NCBI RefSeq assembly: GCF_000374145.1
Contig: NZ_KB893662.1
Location: forward strand, 1-64,000
Length of the DNA stretch: 64,000 nt
DNA from: Neomegalonema perideroedes DSM 15528
Lineage (GTDB): Bacteria > Pseudomonadota > Alphaproteobacteria > Rhodobacterales > Rhodobacteraceae
Direction: 5' to 3'
The notes under the pieces are model-generated. The model made no database searches. It saw nothing but the letters and a program-made list of their open reading frames with translations, and was not told where the DNA came from. A program made the translations under genes and the position numbers. Below, piece after piece: positions 16,389 to 24,648 of this stretch (position 1 is the stretch's first letter; each line of letters begins with the position of its first letter).

Positions 16389-17560
16389 GCCGCCGCCGCG
16401 TCTTCGACATAGATTTTCCCGAAGCTCCCCCGGAGCCCGCGCCGGAGCCCGCCGCCTCTGTCCCCGCGGGGACAAAGCCGCCGAAACCCTCCGCGAAGGC
16501 CCCCTCCCCGCCCGCCGCCAAACTCGGAGCGGGCGCGCGCGACGGGCGGCGCGGACCTATGGCCACCGCCATTCAGGAGAATTCCGAGGCTCTGCGCCAA
16601 CGCCAAAGCACCGAGGCGCAGATCCGCGCCGAAAACGACCGTCTGGCGCATGAATTCGTCGGGCTGCGCCGGCTGGGGCTGGTGATCGAGCTTATCCCTC
16701 TGGAGCGGGTGAAGACGGCCAAGCTCACCCGCGACCGCGCGCCGAAGCGCGATTCTGAAATCGACGAATTGAAGGACAGCATCCGCGCGCTCGGGCTCTC
16801 CAATCCGATCCGGGTGGAGGCGGCGGGCGAGGATTACGAGCTGGTGCAGGGTCTGCGCCGCCTCACCGCCTTTCGCGAGCTTCTGGAGGAGACCGGCGAC
16901 GCCGAAGCCTATGGCCGCATTCCCGCCGCTCTGACCCCGCAGGGCGAGACTCTGGAGGGGCTTTATCGGCGGATGGTCGATGAGAACCTCGTGCGGCGCG
17001 ACATCTCCTTCGCCGAGATGGCGGCTCTGGCGCGGGCCTATCATGAGGATCCGCAGACCGGCGCCCGCAGCCTCGACGAAGCCATCGCCGCGCTCTTCGG
17101 CTCGGCGGGGCGCCAGAAGCGCGTCTACATCCGCAATTTCGCGCATTTGCTGGAGCGGGTGGGGGAGGGCCTTCGTCATCCCGAAGCCATGCCGCGCGCG
17201 CTCGGGCTCGCCACGCTCAAGCGGCTGGAGGCCGAGGAGGGCGGCGCCAAGGCGCTGCTCAGGACTCTGCGCGCCGCGCCGGATCGCGGCGAAGAGGAGG
17301 AGATGGGGCTGCTGCGGCTCTTCGCCGAAGGCGGGGCGGCGGCTCTGGGGCAGGCGCTTGAGGAGGAGGCCGGGCGGACTCCGGCGGCGCAGGTCGAAAA
17401 GCGCGAGGTGAATTTCATCTGGAAGGGCAGGGGGGTGCGGTGCGCCGCCGCGCGGGGTCGGCTGGAGCTGCGGATGGATCGCGATTTCGCCGCTCTCCCG
17501 CCGGAGAAGCTGGAGCGCGCGGCGCGGGCTTTCTTCAAGATCCTCGACGCCGAGGGGTGA
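16385..17560 (+). CDS. parB: ParB-type partition protein
   Basis: Centromere-binding partner of ParA, 391 residues. The ParB/Spo0J N-domain is visible (SEIDELKDSIRALGLSNPI, then the GLRRLTAF block) and continues into the conserved arm (ENLVRRDISFAEMA) before a helix-turn-helix and C-terminal domain. The ATG at 16385 gives an ATGA overlap with parA; an in-frame ATG at 16361 is further inside parA. The N-terminal tail is proline-rich and carries VPAGT at residues 26-30, encoded by the third copy of the 14-bp palindrome, so the protein may bind within its own gene. Confidence 0.92.
   Translation: MSRRRVFDIDFPEAPPEPAPEPAASVPAGTKPPKPSAKAPSPPAAKLGAGARDGRRGPMATAIQENSEALRQRQSTEAQIRAENDRLAHEFVGLRRLGLVIELIPLERVKTAKLTRDRAPKRDSEIDELKDSIRALGLSNPIRVEAAGEDYELVQGLRRLTAFRELLEETGDAEAYGRIPAALTPQGETLEGLYRRMVDENLVRRDISFAEMAALARAYHEDPQTGARSLDEAIAALFGSAGRQKRVYIRNFAHLLERVGEGLRHPEAMPRALGLATLKRLEAEEGGAKALLRTLRAAPDRGEEEEMGLLRLFAEGGAAALGQALEEEAGRTPAAQVEKREVNFIWKGRGVRCAAARGRLELRMDRDFAALPPEKLERAARAFFKILDAEG
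16460..16473. promoter_or_regulatory. Candidate parS site 3 (inside parB)
   Basis: Third copy of GTCCCCGCGGGGAC, extended here to a 16-bp palindrome by flanking T and A (16459-16474). It encodes VPAGT at ParB residues 26-30, the same pentapeptide as in ParA. Confidence 0.62.
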
Positions 17561-17801
17561 TCCGCCGCGGCGACGAATTCCCGGAGAGGCGTCCGGATCG
17601 GGCGTCAATCCGGAAAGCGGAAATCCTCATGCGGAAAAACTTGGGCTCAGGCGCTGAATCTCCGCAAGAAAGCCGTTCCCTCCGCCGAATCTTTGGCCGA
17701 TAGTCGGCAGAAGCGGGCCCGTCGCTCTGCGGAGCGGATTCCGCCGCCTCGGGGCCGGAGAAGGCGGCATGCGAAGCCGTCGCCGAAGATGGAGGCCTTT
17801 C

Positions 17802-19394
17802 ATGTCTTTCCTGATCTCCCGCCGCAGCCTGATCGGCGTCGCCGCGGGGCTGCTCGCCTCGACCGCTCTGCCGCGTTTGGCTCTGGCGGCGGGCGGACGG
17901 CTCGTCGTGGCCTCGGACAGCGAGCCGCGTCAGCTGAATCCGGCCATCGTGGCCTCGAACGGCGTCTTCTTCGTCGCCTCCAAGATCGTGGAGCCTCTGG
18001 CGGAGGCCTCTTATGAGGCGGGCGGGCTGCGGCCTTTGCTGGCGACCTCATGGGAGGGCTCGGAGGACGGCCTCAGCGTGACCTTCAAGCTCCGCGAGGG
18101 CGTGCTCTGGCATGACGGAAAGCCCTTCACCTCGGCGGACGTGGCCTTCTCGGCGCTGGAGGTCTGGAAGCCCTTGCAGAACATCGGGCGCAGCCTCTTC
18201 GCCAATCTCGAAGACGTCGAGACGCCGGACGACCACACGGCGGTCTTCCGCTTCTCCAAGCCGACGCCCTTGCAGCTCATCGCCAACGCCTTGCCGGTGG
18301 TCTCCTCGGTGCTGCCCAAGCATGTCTATGAGGGAACGGAGATCGCCGCCAATCCGGCCAACGCCGCCCTGATCGGCACGGGGCCTTTCCGCTGGGGCGA
18401 GCATAAGCCGGGCGAATATTACCTCCTCAGGCGCAATCCGGATTATTGGGCGCCGGAGCAGCCGAAGATTGAGGAACTGGTCTATCGCGTGCTGCCCGAC
18501 CGGGCGGCGGCGGCCAATTCCCTCGAAGCCGGAGAGATCCAGCTCGCGGCCTTCTCGGCGGTGCCTCTGGCCGATCTGGAGCGCGTTTCGGAGGTTCCGG
18601 GGCTTCAGGTCGTGACCAAGGGCTATGAGGCGCTGACCTATCAGCTGACCGTCGAGATCAATCACCGCAATGCGCATCTGAAGAATCTGAAGGTGCGTCA
18701 GGCCGTCGCCCACGCCGTCGACAAGGCCTTCGTCCTCGACGCCATCTTCCTCGGCTACGCCGCCGAGGCCACCGGGCCGGTGCCCGCCAATGATCCGACC
18801 TTCTACACCCCGGAGGTCGAGCTTTATCCCTATGACGTCGAGAAGGCCAAGGCTCTGCTCGACGAAGCGGGCTATCCGGCGGGCGCCGACGGGACGCGCT
18901 TCAAGCTGCGGCTGCTGCCTGCGCCCTATTTCAACGAGACGCGGCAATTCGGCGATTATCTGCGTCAGGCTCTGGCGGCGGTGGGGATCGACGCGGCCAT
19001 CGTCGCCAACGACAGCGCGGGGCATCAGAAGGCGGTTTATACGGATCACGAATTCGATCTCGCCATAGCTCCGACCGTCTTCCGGGCCGATCCGGCGATC
19101 TCCACCACCAATCTCGTGCGTTCGGGGATTCCCGCCGGAACGCCCTTCTCCAATCAGGGCGGCTATGAAAACCCGGAGCTGGACGCTCTGATCGACGAGG
19201 CGCTGATCACTCTCGACCCCGCGAAGCGCGTCGATCTTTATAAGCGTTTCCAGCATCTTGTGACGGAGGATCTGCCGCTGATCAATGTGGCGGACTGGTC
19301 CTTCACCTCGGTCGCCTCCGATCAATTGCGCGGTTTGGCGAATAATCCGCGCTGGGCGGTCTCCAATTGGGCCGATCTTGAGTTGGAGGCGTGA
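17802..19394 (+). CDS. ABC transporter periplasmic substrate-binding protein (family 5, peptide/opine type)
   Basis: Solute-binding protein of the DppA/OppA class, 530 residues. The N-terminus (SRRSLIGVAAGLLASTALPRL) looks like a Tat-type signal peptide. Family blocks include SDSEPRQLNPAIVASNG and the GTGPFRWGEHKPGEYYLLRR segment. The start at 17802 follows GGAGG closely, so the longer reading from 17769 is rejected. It overlaps the next permease by 4 bp (GTGA). The operon also encodes an aminotransferase and an amine-oxidase-like flavoenzyme, so the ligand may be an amino acid derivative, opine or small peptide. Confidence 0.88.
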   Translation: MSFLISRRSLIGVAAGLLASTALPRLALAAGGRLVVASDSEPRQLNPAIVASNGVFFVASKIVEPLAEASYEAGGLRPLLATSWEGSEDGLSVTFKLREGVLWHDGKPFTSADVAFSALEVWKPLQNIGRSLFANLEDVETPDDHTAVFRFSKPTPLQLIANALPVVSSVLPKHVYEGTEIAANPANAALIGTGPFRWGEHKPGEYYLLRRNPDYWAPEQPKIEELVYRVLPDRAAAANSLEAGEIQLAAFSAVPLADLERVSEVPGLQVVTKGYEALTYQLTVEINHRNAHLKNLKVRQAVAHAVDKAFVLDAIFLGYAAEATGPVPANDPTFYTPEVELYPYDVEKAKALLDEAGYPAGADGTRFKLRLLPAPYFNETRQFGDYLRQALAAVGIDAAIVANDSAGHQKAVYTDHEFDLAIAPTVFRADPAISTTNLVRSGIPAGTPFSNQGGYENPELDALIDEALITLDPAKRVDLYKRFQHLVTEDLPLINVADWSFTSVASDQLRGLANNPRWAVSNWADLELEA

Positions 19395-20383
19395 AGTCTC
19401 TGGCGGGCTTTCTGCTGCGGCGGCTGATCGGCGGCGTTCCGGCACTGCTGATCGTCGCCGTGGGCGTGTTTCTGCTGCTCGACCGCGCGGGCGGCGACGC
19501 GGTGGACGCCTATCTCGCCTCCGTCGGTGGGGGAGACGCGCAGATGGCCGCCGCTCTGCGGGCGGAATATGGGCTGGACCAATCCGCCTTTTCGCGCCTG
19601 ACCTTCACGCTCGGGCGATTGGTTCAGGGAGATTTCGGCTGGTCCGTCGCGCTGAACCGGCCCATAGGTCCGGTGATCGCGGAGCGTCTGCCGAACACGC
19701 TTGGACTCATGGGCGCGGCGACGGGGATCTCTTTCCTGATCGGCTCGGCGCTGGGGCTGATCGCCGGGCGGAGGCCGGGCTCTTGGGCGGATCGGCTGTT
19801 GTCGGGCGGTTCGCTGCTGCTTTATTCCATTCCCAGTTTCTGGCTGGGTCTGGCGCTTTCGGTGGTCTTCGCGGTGCGGCTGCGCTGGTTTCCGGTTTCG
19901 GGGATCGAGACCATCGCCTCGGGCAAGACCGGCTTCGACCGCTTCGCCGACGTCGCCTGGCATTTGACCTTGCCCGTCGCGGCTTTGGGGATGATCTATC
20001 TGGCGCTCTTCCTGCGGGTCATGCGTTCGGGCATGGTCGAGGCTTGGGGACAGGATTACGCGCTCGCCGCCCGCGCCCGAGGCGTGTCGGAAAGGCGCGT
20101 CGCGCTGAACCACGCCGCCCGCAATGCGTTGGTTCCGCTGGTCACCATGCTCGGACTTCAGGCGGGGGCCATGCTCGGGGGATCGGTGGTGATCGAAAGC
20201 GTCTTCGGGATTCCGGGCTTCGGGCGCTTGGCGCAAGAGGCCGTCGCGGGGCGCGACGCGCCTTTGCTGCTGGCGGTGGTGCTGGTGTCGGCGCTTATGG
20301 TGACTCTCGCCAATCTGCTGACGGATCTCGCCTATGGGGCGCTCGATCCCCGCGTCAGGTCGGGGGGGCGCGATGCTGCGTGA
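19391..20383 (+). CDS. ABC transporter permease (DppB-like)
   Basis: Inner membrane permease of 330 residues in the peptide/nickel importer family. It has an N-terminal transmembrane helix, a periplasmic loop and five further helices. The EAA-type coupling loop is visible near ALAARARGVSERRVALNHAARNA. It starts at GTG 19391, overlapping the upstream stop, and ends 11 bp inside the next permease. It should pair with the 20373 gene to form the channel for the substrate-binding protein at 17802. Confidence 0.9.
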   Translation: MKSLAGFLLRRLIGGVPALLIVAVGVFLLLDRAGGDAVDAYLASVGGGDAQMAAALRAEYGLDQSAFSRLTFTLGRLVQGDFGWSVALNRPIGPVIAERLPNTLGLMGAATGISFLIGSALGLIAGRRPGSWADRLLSGGSLLLYSIPSFWLGLALSVVFAVRLRWFPVSGIETIASGKTGFDRFADVAWHLTLPVAALGMIYLALFLRVMRSGMVEAWGQDYALAARARGVSERRVALNHAARNALVPLVTMLGLQAGAMLGGSVVIESVFGIPGFGRLAQEAVAGRDAPLLLAVVLVSALMVTLANLLTDLAYGALDPRVRSGGRDAA

Positions 20384-21194
20384 GGTTTTGCGCCGCCCGG
20401 AGGCTTGGATCGGCGGCGGGCTTTTGCTGGCTTTGATCCTCGTGGCGGCCTGCGCGTCGCTGCTGGCGCCGGGCGATCCTCTGGCCATCGTCGGGCGGCC
20501 CTTGATCCGGCCTTTCGTCAGCGCCGAACTCCCTTTGGGCACGGATCGGCTCGGGCGCGATTTGCTGGCCGGGCTGATCCATGGCGCGCGGGCCTCGGTG
20601 GCGGTGGGGCTGGCGGCGGCGGGGGTGGCGATCCTGCTCGGGATGACGGTCGGTTCGGCGGCGGGATTCGCCGGAGGCCGGATCGACGAGGCGGTCATGC
20701 GCGTGGTGGAGGCTTTCCAGATCGTGCCGGGCTTCCTGCTGGCTCTGGCCTTCGTCTCGGCTTTGGGGCCTTCGCTCTGGACGGTGGTTCTGGCCATCGC
20801 CCTTGGGGCTTGGACGGGTCCGGCGCGCTTGGCCCGCTCGCGCGTGCTGAGTCTGCGCGAGGCGGATTTCGTCGCGGCGGCGCGGGTGATGGGCATGAGG
20901 TCGAGCGAGATCGCCTTGCGGCTGGTCATGCCCTTGGCTTTGCCGCCGGTGCTGGCCGTCTCGGCGACCATCGTCGCGGGGGCGGTGCTGACCGAGGCGG
21001 CCTTGTCCTTCCTCGGCCTCGGCGATCCCAACGCCGTCACTTGGGGCCGCATGATCGCCGAGGGCCGCAATCAATTGCGCTCGGCGGCTTATCTCTCGAT
21101 GATTCCGGGGGCGGCTCTGGCTCTGACGGTGGTGGCGGTCTATCTGCTCGGCGAGGCCGTGACGGAGGTTCTCGCCAAAAGGAGGCGCGCATGA
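20373..21194 (+). CDS. ABC transporter permease (DppC-like)
   Basis: Second permease of the importer, 273 residues. It carries the DppC signature LPLGTDRLGRDLLAGLIHGA and the coupling loop near DFVAAARVMGMRSSEIALR. The ATG at 20373 follows a G-rich stretch and puts the first hydrophobic helix near the N-terminus. An earlier in-frame ATG at 20334 would add a short tail inside the previous gene. An ATGA overlap joins it to the ATPase at 21191. Confidence 0.9.
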   Translation: MLREVLRRPEAWIGGGLLLALILVAACASLLAPGDPLAIVGRPLIRPFVSAELPLGTDRLGRDLLAGLIHGARASVAVGLAAAGVAILLGMTVGSAAGFAGGRIDEAVMRVVEAFQIVPGFLLALAFVSALGPSLWTVVLAIALGAWTGPARLARSRVLSLREADFVAAARVMGMRSSEIALRLVMPLALPPVLAVSATIVAGAVLTEAALSFLGLGDPNAVTWGRMIAEGRNQLRSAAYLSMIPGAALALTVVAVYLLGEAVTEVLAKRRRA

Positions 21195-21970
21195 CGGCGC
21201 CGCTTTTCCTCTGCCGGGGGCTGACCGCGACTTATCCAGAGGCGGGACGTCCGGCTCTGAAGGGCGTTTCGCTGGAGATGGCGCCGGGCGAGCGTCTGGC
21301 GCTGATCGGGGAATCGGGTTCGGGGAAATCCACGCTGGCGCGGATCCTGGCGGGGCTGCCGCCCGAGGGCGCGCGGGTCGAAGGCGAGATTCTGCGGCCG
21401 GGCGGAGAGCTGCGGCTTGGGCGCGACGTGGGTTATGTCTTTCAGGATCCGGGCGGGAGCCTCGATCCTCTGCTCTCCGTCGGCGGGCATTTCACCGAGA
21501 CTCTGCGTAGCCATCTGCCTCTGAGCGGACAGGAGGCGCTCGACCGCGCCGCCGGGCTTTTGGCCAAGGTCCGGATTCCCGATCCTGAAGCGGCTTTGCG
21601 CTCTTATCCCCATCGCTTTTCGGGCGGACAGCGTCAGCGCATCGCCATAGCTCTGGCCATGGCGCCGGGGCCGCGTCTGCTCGTGGCCGATGAGGCGACT
21701 TCCGCGCTGGACGCTCTGGTTCAGGCGGAGATCGTCGCTTTGCTGCGGGGCCTCAGCGAGGGGGAGGGGCTGGCGCTGCTCTTCGTCACCCATGACATGG
21801 GCTTGGCCGCCGGGCTGGCCGACCGCATCGCGGTGCTGCATGAGGGGCGCCTCGTGGAGATCGGTCCGGCGCGGCGGGTGATCGAGACTCCGCAGGATCC
21901 CTATACGCGCCGTTTGCTGGCGGCTCATCTGGGTCTGGAAAGCCCGCGCCTCGTCGGAGAGGCTCCATGA
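21191..21970 (+). CDS. ABC transporter ATP-binding protein (DppD-like)
   Basis: ATPase of the importer, 259 residues. Walker [10 protein letters not shown] is at residues 40-48, the signature is FSGGQRQRIAIAL, Walker B is LLVADEATSALD, and the switch histidine is in LLFVTHDMG. It is shorter than typical DppD because the C-terminal oligopeptide-transporter extension is largely missing. Overlaps of 4 bp with both neighbours place it firmly in the operon. Confidence 0.92.
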   Translation: MTAPLFLCRGLTATYPEAGRPALKGVSLEMAPGERLALIGESGSGKSTLARILAGLPPEGARVEGEILRPGGELRLGRDVGYVFQDPGGSLDPLLSVGGHFTETLRSHLPLSGQEALDRAAGLLAKVRIPDPEAALRSYPHRFSGGQRQRIAIALAMAPGPRLLVADEATSALDALVQAEIVALLRGLSEGEGLALLFVTHDMGLAAGLADRIAVLHEGRLVEIGPARRVIETPQDPYTRRLLAAHLGLESPRLVGEAP

Positions 21971-22755
21971 GCCTGCTGGAGGTCGAGGGATTGAGCAAGC
22001 GTTACGCGCATTCTGACGCTCGGGGCGGCGCGAAGGCTCTGGACGGAGTTTCGCTCTCCATCGCGGCGGGGGAGACCCTCGGGCTGGTGGGGCCTTCGGG
22101 CTGCGGGAAATCCACTTTGGCGCGGGTTCTGCTGCGCCTGACCGAGCCGGAGGCGGGCGCGATCCGCTTCGAGGGCCGCGATTGGCTGGCGCTGAAGGGC
22201 GGCGCCCTGCGGCGGGCGCGCGGCGCGATGCAGATGGTGTTTCAGGATCCCTCGACGGCTTTTCACCCCCGCGCCACGGTCTTCGGCGCTTTGGCCGAGG
22301 CTCTGCGCCTGCATGAGATCGCCCCGCGCCGCGCATGGCCGGAGCAGGTCGCGGCGCGGCTGGAGCAGGTCGGGCTTGACGCGGATCTCGCGGCGCGGCC
22401 TCTGGCGGCGCTCTCCGGCGGGCAGCGTCAGCGCGTGGCCGTCGCCCGCGCCGTCGTCCCGAAGCCCCGGCTGATCGTGCTGGACGAAGCCGTCTCCGCC
22501 CTCGACGCCTCGGTGCGGGGGAGGGTGCTGGAGCTTCTGGCGCGGCTTCAGCGGGAGATGGGACTCGCTTATCTCTTCATCGGCCATGATCTGGCGGTGG
22601 TGCGGGCGATCTCGCACCGGATCGCGGTCATGGAGGCGGGGCGGATCGTCGAGACCGGCCCCGCCGAAGCCGTCATAAGGGCGCCGCAGAGCGATCTTCT
22701 GCGCCGCCTCATCGCCGCCTCGCCCCGGCTGCATCCTTGGGAGGACAAGCCATGA
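21967..22755 (+). CDS. ABC transporter ATP-binding protein (DppF-like)
   Basis: Second ATPase, 262 residues. Walker A GPSGCGKST is at residues 42-50, the signature is LSGGQRQRVAVARAV, Walker B is LIVLDEAVSALD, and the switch region is YLFIGHDLAVV. It would form a heterodimer with the 21191 protein. ATGA overlaps connect it to the upstream ATPase and to the downstream aminotransferase, showing that transport and catabolism are co-expressed. Confidence 0.92.
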   Translation: MSLLEVEGLSKRYAHSDARGGAKALDGVSLSIAAGETLGLVGPSGCGKSTLARVLLRLTEPEAGAIRFEGRDWLALKGGALRRARGAMQMVFQDPSTAFHPRATVFGALAEALRLHEIAPRRAWPEQVAARLEQVGLDADLAARPLAALSGGQRQRVAVARAVVPKPRLIVLDEAVSALDASVRGRVLELLARLQREMGLAYLFIGHDLAVVRAISHRIAVMEAGRIVETGPAEAVIRAPQSDLLRRLIAASPRLHPWEDKP

Positions 22756-23834
22756 GTCCCTTCGTCTGGTCGCCTGCGCCGGATGCGCCGCCTTTCCCGG
22801 CCTCGGGATACGCCGCTCTCGCGGATTCTTTCGCCCGCATCCTGAATACGAAAAACGACGTCCTGCTGATTCAGGGCGAGGCCGTGGCGGCTCTGGAGGC
22901 CGCCGCCGTCTCTTTGGGCGCGCCGGGGCGGCGGGCGCTGAATCTCGTGACCTCGCTTTATGGGCGCTGGTTCGGCGCATGGCTGAGGCGGGCGGGCGTC
23001 GAGGCGGTCGACCTCGTCGCCGAGCCGGGAAAGCCCCTCGCGGCGGAGCAGGTCGAGGCGGCGCTGAAGCGCGGGCGCTTCGACATCCTCGCTGTGGTCC
23101 ACGCCGAAAGCGCCTCCGGGATTCTGAACCCGCTGGAGGCGGTCGCGGCTCTGGCGAAAGCGCATGGGGCCTTGCTCGTCGTGGACGCCGTGGCCTCGGT
23201 CGGGGGGCATGAGCTGGATCTGACCGCCCTCGGCGCGGATCTCGTCGTGGTGGGGCCGCAAAAGGCGCTCGGCGGACAGGCGGGAGCCTCGGCGGTCGCG
23301 GTCTCGCCCGCCGCATGGACGAAGATCGCCCCTTCCGGCGAGGCGCCTTCGATCCTCTCGCTGGCCGATCAGCGCGCGCTTTGGCTGGAGCAGGGCAGGG
23401 GAGCCCTGCCCGGAACCCCCTCGGCGCTGGAGTTCCACGCCCTCGCCCAGAGCCTCGCGCGGGTCGAGGCGGAGGGGCTTGCGGCTCTTCAGGAGCGCCA
23501 TCGCCGCGCGGCCGCCGCCGCCCGCGCCGGAGTTCTCGCGCTGACCGGGCGGGCGTGGGTTCCGCCTGCGCAAGCCTCCAACCTCGTGACGGCGGCGAGG
23601 CCGCCGGAAGGGATCTCCGCCGCCGCCTTGCTGGCCGCCGCGCCGCAGGGCCATGCTCTGACGGCGGGAGTCGGGCCGGGCGGCGAGCGTCTGATCCGGC
23701 TGAACCACACCGGGCCGCGCGCGCGGCTGGAGACGGTTCTCGGCGATCTCGCGGCCTTCGCCTCCGCCTTGCGGGCGCTCGGTCTTCCGGCGGATGCGGG
23801 CGCGGCTCTGGCGGCGGCTCTGGAGGCCCCATGA
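22752..23834 (+). CDS. Class V aminotransferase (alanine-glyoxylate aminotransferase-like)
   Basis: PLP-dependent fold-type I enzyme of 360 residues. Asp145 (LLVVDAVASVGG), which contacts the PLP ring nitrogen, and Lys171 in VVGPQKALGG, the Schiff-base lysine, are both present. The order and spacing match the alanine-glyoxylate/serine-pyruvate group, but the substrate cannot be read from the sequence. It begins on an ATGA overlap with the transporter ATPase and ends on an ATGA overlap with the HAD gene. A role in deaminating the imported compound is the simplest inference. Confidence 0.82.
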   Translation: MSPFVWSPAPDAPPFPASGYAALADSFARILNTKNDVLLIQGEAVAALEAAAVSLGAPGRRALNLVTSLYGRWFGAWLRRAGVEAVDLVAEPGKPLAAEQVEAALKRGRFDILAVVHAESASGILNPLEAVAALAKAHGALLVVDAVASVGGHELDLTALGADLVVVGPQKALGGQAGASAVAVSPAAWTKIAPSGEAPSILSLADQRALWLEQGRGALPGTPSALEFHALAQSLARVEAEGLAALQERHRRAAAAARAGVLALTGRAWVPPAQASNLVTAARPPEGISAAALLAAAPQGHALTAGVGPGGERLIRLNHTGPRARLETVLGDLAAFASALRALGLPADAGAALAAALEAP

Positions 23835-24586
23835 GCAAAGCCCCTCTTCCGCGTCCGGAGGCCGTCCTCTTCGACCTCGACGACACCCTGCTGACCGCCT
23901 ATCGCCAGCCGGAGCGCACCTGGTCCGCGATCATCTCCGAACACGCCGAGGCCCTCGGCGAGCATGACGGGCGATGGGTCACGGCCGAGGTGTTGGCGCG
24001 CGTGCTGGATTTCCTCGCCCATGAGGAGGGCCGCAAGCTCTGGCGGTTGGAGGGCGACCTCACGCGGCGCAAGGTGGTGCGTTCGGCCTTCCACCGGTTG
24101 AATCTGGCGCGGCCTCAAGGCTCCGAGCCTCTGCATGGCGTGGACGCCGACCGCATCGCCGACCGTTTCGAAAGCTATCTTGAGGAGACCATCGCCCTCA
24201 AGCCGGAGGCTTTGGCCTTGCTCGACTGGCTGGCGGCTCAGGGGATCCGGCTCGGGCTGCTGACCAACGGCTCCGGCGCGCGGCAACGCGGCAAGCTCGC
24301 GCGCTTCGATCTGGCGCGGCGCTTCAAGGCGATCCGCATCGAGGAGGAGGCGGGATTCGGCAAGCCCGAACCCGCCGCCTATCTCTCGCTGCTGGCGCTG
24401 CTCGACGCGCCGCCGGAGGCCGCATGGATGATCGGCGACGATCCGGTCTGGGACGTGGCCGCCCCCGCGCGGCTCGGACTGACGGCGATCTTCTATTCCG
24501 AGGAGCCCAAGGCTCCGACTCCCTTCGGCGCGGCGGCGCGGGTCTCGGCGCTTGGAGAAATCCCGGCGTTGTTCTCCGCCGCCTGA
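23831..24586 (+). CDS. HAD-superfamily hydrolase
   Basis: Haloacid-dehalogenase-like phosphatase, 251 residues. Motif I is FDLDDTLL with nucleophile Asp15 and Asp17. Motif II is LLTNGSG. A lysine in FGKPEP serves as motif III and IGDDPVWD is motif IV. A helical cap lies between motifs I and II, as in subclass I enzymes. It is a probable small-molecule phosphatase with unknown substrate. It overlaps the aminotransferase by 4 bp, so it belongs to the same operon. Confidence 0.82.
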   Translation: MSKAPLPRPEAVLFDLDDTLLTAYRQPERTWSAIISEHAEALGEHDGRWVTAEVLARVLDFLAHEEGRKLWRLEGDLTRRKVVRSAFHRLNLARPQGSEPLHGVDADRIADRFESYLEETIALKPEALALLDWLAAQGIRLGLLTNGSGARQRGKLARFDLARRFKAIRIEEEAGFGKPEPAAYLSLLALLDAPPEAAWMIGDDPVWDVAAPARLGLTAIFYSEEPKAPTPFGAAARVSALGEIPALFSAA

Positions 24587-24648
24587 AAGCCTGTGGACAG
24601 CCGCGCCGGGCCGCAGCAACATGGCGCCTCTTTCGGGAGGGGGGCGGC

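Noticed and set aside
17561-17801. Gap after parB checked for repC, a riboswitch or RNA gene
   Set aside because: Only short inverted TCCGGA repeats and GC-rich stretches are visible; no conserved structure or frame was recognised.
20405-21970. Extended ATPase frame starting at 20405
   Set aside because: The upstream half is a shadow of the DppC-like permease; the ATPase starts at the ATGA overlap at 21191.
24591-24599. DnaA-box-like TGTGGACAG
   Set aside because: It has a mismatch to the consensus and no repeats or AT-rich region nearby, so it is not treated as an origin element.
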